DNA of 64,000 nt from Mesorhabditis belari. Its lineage: Eukaryota; Nematoda; Chromadorea; Rhabditida; Rhabditidae. Location: the NCBI GenBank assembly GCA_958450365.1, contig CAUEEP010000754.1:2016001-2080000 (forward strand), written 5' to 3'. Each line of letters starts with the position of its first letter. Within the stretch, counting starts at the first letter, position 1. Made by a program: the position numbers and the translations under genes. Positions 11,307-20,633 of the stretch are shown here, piece after piece. The notes under the pieces are model-generated. The model did not search any database. It was not told where the DNA came from and saw only the letters and a program-made list of their open reading frames with translations.

Positions 11307-11516
11307 CTATTGGACAAATGAAGCTCTTTCAATAGCTGCCTTGTAGTTTTTGTCATAAATTTGGTTTAGTTTGTGCACACGATAATGTAAATCGTTTTGC
11401 GCTTTTTCAACTTTTTTAGACAAAAACGTGTTGCAAAGTTTCTCACAAAAAGTGCCTGGGAACACCCGTTTGCACTCATTTCTCTTTTCCCACAACTCTC
11501 GAATAGAGATTGACAT
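11307..11516 (-). CDS. doubtful small open frame, 69 codons
   Basis: An uninterrupted frame starting MSISIRELWEKRNECKRVF, lysine-rich and helical-looking, with cysteines at about residues 15, 24 and 28. There is no signal peptide and no family I recognise. It lies between the subunit c and glutaredoxin-like genes and points away from the latter. The codon pattern is plausible but the length is within chance expectation, so treat it as a candidate only. Confidence 0.2.
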   Translation of the reverse strand: MSISIRELWEKRNECKRVFPGTFCEKLCNTFLSKKVEKAQNDLHYRVHKLNQIYDKNYKAAIERASFVQ

Positions 11517-11827
11517 GCCGAGACTGTCTGGCTTGCACCCAAGAGACCCCTTTCCCCTTCGTGTCCCCTATTGACAGTGTCTTGTCATCATCAGATCCCA
11601 TCCGATCCAACAGCCGACTGGTTGTGACCCCGGGCCGGATTTGATAAGAGAGACGATAGCAAGCAAAAGCACACAAGTGTTCGACCAGTTCACCCACATG
11701 ATTTTTGACAGTGGATGGGGGTGTGGCCGAACACTCGATCAAATCTTTTCATCAAATCCATTCATCCATCAATTTCAATTCTCGAATTCGATCCCGATCT
11801 ACTAGTCGTCTTTTGCATTAGCTCAAA

Positions 11828-12961
11828 ATGATTTCTAAATGCTCGATTCTCAGCTTTGTCGCATTTCTCGCTGTCTGCCGTTGTTACATCATTGAGGTTG
11901 GCTTTTGCATCAATTCAAGACTCCAGTACGCTCTCTAAAAGTCGTCAAACTATCGTACTATAAGAATAAACTCTAATTAAGAATAAACTCTAGTCTATAA
12001 CATGTTTTCCAATGATAAAGTCTCAGAATGCACCCCAAAATCATTTTTTTGTGTTCTAGTTTCATGAATCAGTCTATGTGCAAGTCATCACGTTCTTAAG
12101 AGTTCTCTTTTCAAAAAAGAAACACATGAGTGTTATCCAGGAAAAGTGAGAGCTCTTGTTTGGATATTTGTTTATGAATCAAGACTAGGAAAGATCTCAT
12201 TTCTCTTTTAGGGAGCTCCTTCAGCACTTCCACAGCCATTCATGGATCCACAACAAAACACAGGATATGGATTTGATTATAAAGGTGTGAATGAGTGAAG
12301 GATTATTACATTCTCCATTCAGAATATATTAAACGACACACACAAGGCGCTCCAATCATGATCTACACATTGAATGACTGCATTCCGTGTAGAAACACGA
12401 AAAGTCTCCTTCAACAATGGTATCCCGATGTGCCCGCGTACTTTATGGGTGAGTAAAAAGTTGATAAAAGTACTAAAGTTAAACGGCTGAATATCTTTAA
12501 AGGCGTTTATAAGGCGTATAACGCGGCGCTCGTGACTTTTTCACGCCAATTTTTTGCAACTACGATAATTTTGTTTGCAAAAAACAAACTACGACAATTT
12601 TTCCCAATTTTACCTTTTTAAAAAACGCAGAACACACTCAAATTTTGATTCAGAACTAACAATGAATCTTCAACGTCCATGGGAACGTCGTCTTGAGAGA
12701 GATCTTCTTGAAGTCACCGGACAAAACACTTTTCCCTATATTTTTGTTTGCGGCAAGTTCATCGGAGGTTCGTTTACATTGAATGCATTAAATAAAATGC
12801 TAAACTTTCACGTTGTAAGAAAAACTAGAACTTTGAATCTTACTTTCATTGTTCTCCTCATTTCAGGCTCGTCCGATCTGATGAACATGCACAACTTTGG
12901 CCGATTGAGACCCACCGTCAATTCGTGTCCCGCAAAAGGATTTTTCCGTCCAAACCTTTAA
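11828..12961 (+). CDS. secreted glutaredoxin-like protein
   Basis: Thioredoxin-fold protein of 158 residues in five exons (11828-11896, 12212-12284, 12323-12448, 12654-12767, 12867-12961). Residues 1-20 form a hydrophobic signal peptide (SILSFVAFLAVC). The redox motif is CIPC within IYTLNDCIPCRNTKSLLQQW. The conserved TFPYIFVCGKFIGG segment matches the TVP-x-(I/V)FI-x-G-x-xIGG signature of glutaredoxins, and SSDLMNMHNFGRL matches the following GG-x-xDL helix. Most glutaredoxins are cytosolic or mitochondrial, so a leader implies action in the secretory pathway or outside the cell. Exon phases all agree. The C-terminus (SCPAKGFFRPNL) is an extension beyond the fold. Confidence 0.85.
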
Positions 12962-13024
12962 ATTCCACTTTTCCGATCTCTAAGATTACCGTTTTTTTCT
13001 TCTAAAAATCTCTGCTAACTTATT

Positions 13025-13370
13025 CCTAACATTCCGAGACTTAAATAGCCTTAAAACAGTCTTAAAAAGCCTTAAAATAGCCTTAAATAGCCTAAAAAGT
13101 CTAAAAAGCCTTCAAATAGCCTTCAATAGCCTAAAAAGCATAAAAAGCCTTGAAAGATCCTTTAAATAGCCTTAAAAGAGCCTTTAAATAGCCTTCAATA
13201 GCCTTCAATAGCCTAAAAAGCATAAAAAGCATAAAAAGTCTTAAAATAGCCTTAAAATAACCTTAAATAGCCTAAAAAGCCTTAAAATAACCTTAAAAGA
13301 ACCTTAAAATAGCCTTTAATAGCCTAAAAAGCCTTTAAAGAACCCGAAAATAGCCTTTAAATTCGTTCAA
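13025..13370. repeat. AT-rich 11-12-bp degenerate array
   Basis: Many loose copies of CCTTAAAATAG, CCTAAAAAG and CCTTTAAATAG follow directly after the glutaredoxin-like gene. No stable open frame or hairpin is apparent. Confidence 0.8.
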
Positions 13371-14071
13371 TTGGTTTAGATTGTGATAGAAACTATGAAA
13401 AATCAATAAATTATTTCAAAAACTCGAACTTAAAATAACTTTTCCGAAAAACAGATACCCTTTTTGTGCACTTATAGATTGCATAACAGATAAAGAGTAC
13501 AAATGAGAGAAAATCGGTAGAAAAGAGAGGAGAAAGAAGAAAAAAAAAAAGAAGGAAAAGAAAGAAAAGAAAGAAAGAAAAGAAAGAAAAGAAAGAAAAC
13601 CCCTCTCCAAATCGTAAACAAGTCTTGGAAAACAAGCAAAAACTCAAAAAACAGTCAAACAATCCATTTTTAAAGAATTTTCTACAACTTTTTGTAGAAA
13701 AGTAACGATTTTTCTTTGAAAGTTTTGAAGTAATGATTGAACGATTGAAGTTTTTGTATCAGAATCCGAAGATCCAAGGTTTGTCTATCGTTTTATGCAC
13801 AAAAGTTAGCTGTTTTACAAAGTTTAAACAGTAAAAGATTCAAATTATCAAACAGTAATTGATTAAAATTTTTCAATTCAATAATTGTCTGACCTTTTTC
13901 AATCATTCCCTAAATGATTTGTGGAAATTTTTTGCCAATGGCTTCCTCTAATTGTCTTGCAAAAAAATAGACCCTCAATAGTATTTTCTACTTAAAAAGT
14001 TCATCATTTTTTATCATTTAGTATCATTTTTTATCATTTAGTATCATAATATCATTATCATTTGTTTAGAA

Positions 14072-17000
14072 ATGAGATACGATCGATTATGGCATGTTTG
14101 GGAATCATTTCTTCATTTTCTTTTCCCAATCTATGTCCTACTCGTCGAATTCGTCTATACTTTGTTGTACATCGGGAAATCGAGGTAGAAATTCGACAGA
14201 ATTCCAATACGGTTCGAATACAGTTCCAAGACGGTTCTAATACGGTTCCAATACGGTTCTTTTTTTGATCTAATACGGTTCCAATACGGTTCAAATACGG
14301 TTCTAATACGGTTTCAATACGCTTCCAATACGGTTCTTTTTTGATCTAATACGGTTCCAATACGGTTCTAATACGGTTCCAATACGGTTCTAATACGGTT
14401 CCAATACGGTTCCAATACCGTTCCAATACGGTTCTTTTTTTGATCTAATAGGGTTCCAATACGGTTCCAATACGGTTCCAATACCGTTCCAATATGGTTC
14501 CAATACGGTTCCAATACGGTTCCAATAGGGCCCAGAAAGGGAAGGGTCTGTGGTCGACCCCGTCCGATCTGCCAAGTTGAGCAACGTCGGCGCGGGTTAG
14601 TCGTGGGTTCGACTCCCATGGGTTCCCCTCCGAGCGCCCCAGCCCGGCCATCGGAGTATCATCGGCTACGACAACTACACTTCTGCCTCAGTAAATGTGG
14701 AAGCAGGTTGTGATCTGCGCTAAGTGCGAAGACAGATCAAATCATTTTTATTATTATTATTATTATACGGTTCTAATACGGTTCTTTTTTGATCTAATAG
14801 AATTCCACAGAAACTCCTGTAATCAATCTTTGATTCTCTTTTGTTTTAGAACTTACATCTCAACTCAACCAAATAATCCCGTTTTAACCCAATCTGCCAC
14901 ATGTACTCATCGAGAAATCATTGAGGGGAAAATCACGTGCCTTCAAGTTGTTGATGCTTTTATTGAAAGATTGGAAGAGGTAAAGAACACTCTACAATCT
15001 ACAATCTACAATCTACCGTCTACAATCTACAATCTACAATCTACAATCTACAATCTTTCCATTCTTTACAACAATTTATAGGTGGACAAAGTAGTGAACG
15101 GAATCTGTTATCGAAACTATTCAACAGCAAGGACAAAAGCTCAAGCGATCGATGAAATGTTGAACGCATTGAGTCACGAGAAAAGAAATGAAGTAAAGAA
15201 AATGTTTACGATAGAATACAAGGAATACAAACAGCTTCAGCTCTCAACACATCGTCCCTTCTTGGGCGTACCGATTACTGTGAAAAACAACATCAATGTG
15301 AAAGGATTTCGAACGACTTGTGGATGGTTTAAACAAAAAGACAATGTAGCCACAGAAGATGCGCCATCTGTACAAAGGTAAAAACAAATTCAAAAATTTA
15401 TCCGCCAGTTGCTCATTGATCTTGCTCTAGTGTTGAAAACAAAGCCTATTTGCAAATGTTCAGAATGCGAGAAGCTGGTGCAATTATCGTTGCTCTAACA
15501 AATGTACCCGAGTTTTGTTTATGGATCGAGACATCAAATTCAATGTTTGGTAAAGATTTTCGACTCTTTATTAGTTTGTTTGTACTTTATTTGTAGACCT
15601 TCTCAATTCCTGATTTCCCTTAATAGTAATGCACCGTAAGCTTCGCCTAAATCCTCCGCCTAAATTGCTCGAAATATCGATAACCGCTTATTAGAGCCTA
15701 TCGATGTGGGGTCGGAAAATGTAGCTGACGATGAGATCTAGTCGAGGATTAGACTCTTGAGCTTCAGCAAAAGCTTGGAAACCGTAAAATCGTCACCAAC
15801 TCGGTTCGCTCGGGTACACTACTATTAGAGAAAAGCCGGTACATGAAAAACACACTTTTAAATGGCGCACCGAACCCTCCACACCGAATGAATTCTAGAG
15901 TCATGCATAAGGAGAAATCTTGGTCAAAGCCTTTTCCTAAGCCTTTCTTTCTCATTTCCTACTGATAAAATATAGTTTTTTCTCTAATAGTAGTGCACCC
16001 AAAGTTTTGCCTAAATTCCTCGAAATCTCGATAACCGCTTATTAGAACCTATCGATGTGGGGTCGGAAAATGTAGCTGACTAGAGGATTAGATTAGATCG
16101 TTGAGTGGAGGATTAGATTGTTGAGCTTCTGTGAAAGCTTGGAAACCGTAAAATAGTCCTCAACTCGGCTCAGCGAAATGCACTGTTATTAAGGAAAATA
16201 CGATGAATCTAATCTTTTAGGACAAACAAATAATCCCTATGATACAAGACGAACATGTGGTGGATCGAGTGGAGGAGAGGCGGCTCTTATCGCTTCTGGA
16301 GCCTCTGTGGTAAGTTTTTTTGAAGAAATTTGAATGGTTTTGATTGCTTATGTAAGCAAATCATTGTCAATACAATTTCAGATTGGTATTGGAACGGATA
16401 TTGCGGGAAGTATTCGTGTCCCTTGCATGTTCTCAGGTCTCTTCGGATTAAAACCAAGCGTCGGTAAGATTTGAGCGAAAGCGGTAAGCGAAATAACAAA
16501 AACTAAGGTTACGGCAGTTTTTTATAAGTTACCCTGTAACTTTGCAAGTTGTAAGTTTTGTAAGTTTGCAAGTTTGTAAGCTTGCAAGTATTAGGTATTT
16601 CCCCAATTGATGGCCTTTTCCCAATCGATCAATCATCTCGCGCTTCCATGCAAACTGTTGGACCGATGTGCCGATATGCTGAAGATTTGGAGCCAATGTT
16701 TAAAGTGAAACAGTTGTTTTTCTGTCATCAAACTTTTTAGGCAATATGTCTGCCCAGTAAATTCACTCAACTTCTTCCATCAAAGGAACTCAAAGAGATC
16801 AAATTTTTCTCATTTCCTGGTTTTCGTGGTGGCCTCACTGAGAAATTGACTGATGAACAGAGAAGTGTATTTGATAAGGTAGCCTTGGAAACCTTTGAAA
16901 AACCTTGAAATCTTTGAAACTGCCTTGGAAACCTTTGAAAAACCTTGAAATCCTTAAAACTGCCTTGAAAAACTCACTACTTTTAGACCATTTCGTTCTT

Positions 17001-18296
17001 CGAGAAAGAATTTAAACGTCCGATTCCTTCTGTGGACATTCCATATCAAGTAATATAATAAAAAGAATCTCAATGAACTATTTGAAATCTAAATGTGATT
17101 TCTGAGTGATTCGGTCACGTTTAGGATCAAATGTACGAGATTGTGGCCATTTTTCTACAAGATGGTTTAGAGAAACCATATTGTGATATCATGGAAGGGA
17201 CAAAGGTAGAAAATAAAGCTAAATTCTCTAACGACTTTTCAGAACCCTCGCGAGTTTGTGGTTGATGGAGTAAAGACCATTTTTGGATCAAAGGATACTA
17301 AACTTTCAAAGCTTTCGCTGCAGGTTTTAAAGGGAAAAGAGGAACTTAAAAATACCTAATTCTAGGTTAATGTGAACTCGATTTTCATGCATGGAACGAC
17401 AAAAGAACAAGTTGAAAAGGTTATCAAGCTTTATTACTTACAAGGGAACTGGATTTGCTGGTCTGATTTGATTTACTGGTCAAATCACACGAGCCATAGT
17501 AGAATTTCACGCTGATCATGAGGCTGCTTTTCTTTTTTGCTACAGAACACTCTGTCAAAAGTTATAAGTGTTTAAAGTTTTGTAAGAAAAGTCAAACGGC
17601 CACATTACAACCCTGTCTTTCGCAGAGCCAACAAGCCATAGCGGTGGCCGAGTGGTAGGGAGTTAGGACTTGAACCGGATGGCAAGACGAGGGCTTTCTG
17701 GTTCGAGTCCGGTCGCGGCCATTGTTCTTTTTTAGGTATTTAAACAATAGCTGAACATCATTTGTTATTGATGAACATCATTTGTTCTTTTTAAAATTAA
17801 CATCAACGATTGTATATCTTCAATTTAGGCGATTAAATTGAGAGATCAAGCTTCGGCAGCAATGTGTGAGCTACTTGGAGATGATGGTATTTTGTGTATC
17901 CCAGGATGGCCAACACCAGCTCCTCATCACAATGTCACTGTGTGGAAACATTCAACAATCGCGCAAACTGGTGATTCAATATTTTAAACAATAGCTGAAC
18001 ATCATTTGTTATTGATTCATCAGTTATTGATTCTAATCATTTTTCAGCTGTTTGGAATGCTTTGGGAATGCCGGTGATCACGGTGCCTCTCGGTCTCTCC
18101 AAACAAGGATTACCATTATCTGTACAAGTGAATCCCTCACTTGTTCCATTGAATCATTCCTTTTCAGTTCACCGCCTCGAAAAACAATGATCTCACTTTA
18201 TTGAAGTTGGCTGAATATCTTGATGGACATTCAAATCATTGCATCAATCCTGAAGTTTTCCCCGGTTTTGTCGCTCCATGGACTCTCAATCAATGA
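14072..18296 (+). CDS. FAAH: fatty-acid-amide-hydrolase-type amidase
   Basis: Membrane-bound serine amidase that in the FAAH family cleaves fatty acid amides such as N-acylethanolamines. About 15 exons give roughly 570 residues, the usual size. Residues 1-37 include a hydrophobic membrane helix ([20 protein letters not shown]). The Ser-Ser-Lys triad is intact: Lys in [12 protein letters not shown], the cis-Ser in the amidase signature [15 protein letters not shown], and the nucleophile Ser in [14 protein letters not shown]. The C-terminal [21 protein letters not shown] block and stop at 18294-18296 follow. The start ATG heads the membrane helix and joins exon 2 in phase (KSR/TYIS). Introns hold the 11-bp minisatellite, a 5S-like SINE, two tandem MITEs and a tRNA-like module. 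Confidence 0.95.
14198..14530. repeat. 11-bp minisatellite, second locus
   Basis: The same GGTTCCAATAC unit as at 4160-5010, here interrupted several times by TTTTTTTGATCTAATAC spacers. It fills intron 1 of the amidase gene and resumes for a few units after the SINE-like insertion at 14531-14766. Confidence 0.93.
14531..14766 (+). mobile_element. SINE-like element with 5S-rRNA-like head
   Basis: Bases 14557-14601 closely resemble the internal promoter region of 5S rRNA: CCCGTCCGATCTG, then AAGTTGAGCAACGT, then GGGTTAGT. The following GTGGGTTCGACTCCCA resembles a tRNA B box. The element ends in a (TTA)n tail at 14747-14766, as SINEs do. It interrupts the 11-bp minisatellite, whose units are found on both sides. 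The tail orientation and Pol III-type head support a plus-strand SINE. Confidence 0.7.
15621..15828. mobile_element. MITE, tandem pair copy 1
   Basis: The ends are TAATAGTAATGCACC and GGGTACACTACTATTAG. The body includes GCCTATCGATGTGGGGTCGG and AAGCTTGGAAACCGTAAAAT, both shared with the copy about 360 bp downstream. It lies in an intron of the amidase gene. Confidence 0.8.
15984..16192. mobile_element. MITE, tandem pair copy 2
   Basis: The ends are CTAATAGTAGTGCACCC and AAATGCACTGTTATTAA, with the same body as the upstream copy and in the same direction. The two copies have diverged at scattered positions, so the duplication is not recent. Same amidase intron. Confidence 0.8.
17649..17721 (+). 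repeat. tRNA-like module in amidase intron
   Basis: GGTGGCCGAGTGGTAGGG resembles the D-arm of a long-variable-arm (Leu/Ser) tRNA, and CTGGTTCGAGTCCGG is a good T-arm and B box. A T-run follows shortly after. The flanking ends do not form an acceptor stem. It is probably tRNA-derived repeat sequence, near a TTATAAGTGTTTAAAG stretch also found inside the F2 element. Confidence 0.55.
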
Positions 18297-18581
18297 AGTT
18301 TCATTGCTCTTTTTCATTGCTCTTATTGCTTTCATTCCTCTTATTGCTTTCATTGCTCTTTACAAAACCTTTATTACCCAAGTCAATTTTTAAAAAAACA
18401 CACAAATCAAAGTTAATAAAAAAAATGATTTGTTCGATGTTAAGGCCAGACCACAAAAAATGTATGACAAACAATGAAATGGGCAAAAACAAAAAAAAAC
18501 ACAGGGAAACTTATGAAGAGATTGTGAAAATTCTGAGCATTCACACATTTTTTTAGATAGATTTAGGAAAAATAGATCGAA

Positions 18582-20390
18582 ATGAGTCAAGAAAATGCAA
18601 AAGAATTCGATTTGGAGGCTTGTGTTCAATGGCTTGTTCAATGGGGTTAGCTCTATTGGAACTAAAATTCACTACAAACAGCTATAAGATAAAGATTTTC
18701 ATTCAATTTATACAAACAATCAGGGTGACTTTGCGTGAAGCATTTTCCAAAATGTGTGCTAAAGACAAAACTACCGTAATCCCGTTACAATTGTAAATCC
18801 TTTTTTATCAACAGTGCAATATCTTGTCGTATTCCAAATTACCGTAATTCAAGTTCTGCCAGTACTACCGCGTAGTTCAGATCTTACTATAGATCTTTTA
18901 TGTTTCCTTTTTTATTTTACAAGAAAATCTTTACGGTTATGGTGCAAAATAGCCAACACTTGTAAAGAAAACATCTATGGCAATTTAAGGTTTTCGTGTT
19001 TTTTCAGCACGAACGCTTTGATATTGACTATTTTTGACCATCATTTGATGCAAAATAAAATTGCGCGTCAAATGATACCAAAATCAACTCAAAATATAAT
19101 ATCCACACAAAGTTGTTAGCTAAAAACCTAAGCCCCGCCCTTTCTGGACGGGACTTAACCTTTTGCCTTCGTTTGCATGGATATTTTGAATTAATTTTGG
19201 TATCATTTTGGTATCATTTGACGCGCAATCTTATTCTGCATCGAATGATAGTCAAAATAGTCAAAATCAAAGCGTTCGTGCTGAGAAAAACACGAAAACT
19301 CGGCAATTTAAGGTCTCACGTGTTTTTCTCAGCACCAACTCTTCGCTTTTAACTATTTTGACTATCATTTGATGCAAAATAAAATTGCGCGTCGAATGGT
19401 ACCAAAATCAACTCAAAATGTAATATTCACGTAAACTTATGAGGCAAAAGGTTAAGTTCCATCCATAGTGGACGGGTACCATACAACGGATTAGGTTTTT
19501 AGCCAACAACTTTGCGTGGATATTACATTTTGAGTTAATTTTGGTATCATTTGACGCGCAATCTTATTCTGCATCAAATGATAGTCAAAATAGTCAAAAT
19601 CAAAGCGTTCGTGCTGAGAAAAACACGAAAAACCTTAAGTTGCCAACGACAAAAAGGATCGACAGATGTTTTCGTTACAAGTCTACAGTAAAGTATCAAA
19701 CTTTAGATTACGGTAGCTTTGTCTACGGGAATCTTTTAGAAAACGCTTCAGCACAGGGCTAAAACAGATTTGAGATATGCTTCAGCTACTTTGTAATTTT
19801 GATGTGAGTGCTTCTATTGTGCATCTAAGTGTAAGTTATTTATCTAAATCCATCTACGATAAGCATGCCAACAAATCATTGAAGCTCAAGATTCTCCGTT
19901 TTGATTAATTTCTTGTTCAGATTCTCCGTTTTGATGTTCTTTGTTCAGATTGTGATCATGAAGATGAAGAAGAATGCTGATAGAATCCGCTTACTCATTC
20001 ACTTTTACAGTAAACACTTCAAACATTGAGCAAGTCAAAGCCCTGGAATGTGCTTTGCACTCTTGCAAACACGAGCCCTCTAGCACACTTGATCTATTGT
20101 GCCAGAGAGTACTCGTTTGTTCAAAGCTCAAAGAGCTCAAGAGCCCAAAGAGCTCAAGAGCTCAAAGCACAGCCAGTTATTGAGCTGCTGATACAAACGG
20201 TTTTCCCCAATGATCCATTGATATGCTCGGTATGAATTGATACCCAAAAAGCTTGCTATGTTAAACAATGTTCAAATTTGAACAGGGATTTCCCCGAGTG
20301 CAAGATCTACTTGTAAGTACAGTGCCCAGGTTTGAACATCACTCACCTCTCTTTTTCTCAATCCTGATTCCATGCCTGTTAAAGTTGTGA
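18582..20390 (+). CDS. tentative small multi-exon gene, possibly saposin-like
   Basis: A tentative model from splice signals: an ATG at 18582 opens MSQENAKEFDLEACVQWLVQ. Short exons near 19775 and 19921 follow, then an exon after a CTTTTACAG acceptor encoding NTSNIEQVKALECALHSCK, and then LLCQRVL spliced to PVIELLIQTVFPNDPLICS. The last exon begins GFPRVQDLL and reads to a stop at 20388-20390, 20 bases before an AATAAA. The C-x(21)-C spacing around LPVIELLI recalls the second half of saposin domains, but no sixth cysteine is seen. The intron at about 18650-19770 would hold the F3 fold-back element. It is convergent with the receptor gene downstream. Confidence 0.38.
18867..19700. mobile_element. 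fold-back element, family F3, copy 1
   Basis: A complex inverted-repeat element. The segment CATCATTTGATGCAAAATAA and its reverse forms recur several times, as do CACGAACGCTTTGAT and ATCAAAGCGTTCGTG, with CCTAAGCCCCGCCC near the middle of one pair. Flanking GTAGTTCAGATCTTACTATA matches, in reverse, the end of the element at 52085-52598. No transposase frame. Confidence 0.85.
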
Positions 20391-20633
20391 GTATTTTTCT
20401 ATAAACTTTGAAAATAAATCTCATCTCTACTTTATATTTTCTTGACTCACCAGAAAAAAAAAGAAATCGATAGATAGCACCAGTAAATAGAGAGATTATG
20501 TAATGAAAAAGACACAGATTTTTCTCCTTTCTCTTTTCTCAGTTAAAAAACAAGTTTAAAATGAGCTCTGTACAGGTTTTTGAGCTCTGTACTCTGTACA
20601 AAAATCTGTACAGAGCTCTGTACAGATTTTTAT

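Noticed and set aside
14548..14640. A genuine 5S rRNA gene
   Set aside because: Only the internal-promoter part is similar; the 5' and 3' stem regions of 5S rRNA are missing.
17649..17721. A functional Leu/Ser tRNA gene
   Set aside because: D- and T-arm sequences are good but the acceptor stem does not pair; it lies inside a gene intron with repeat neighbours.
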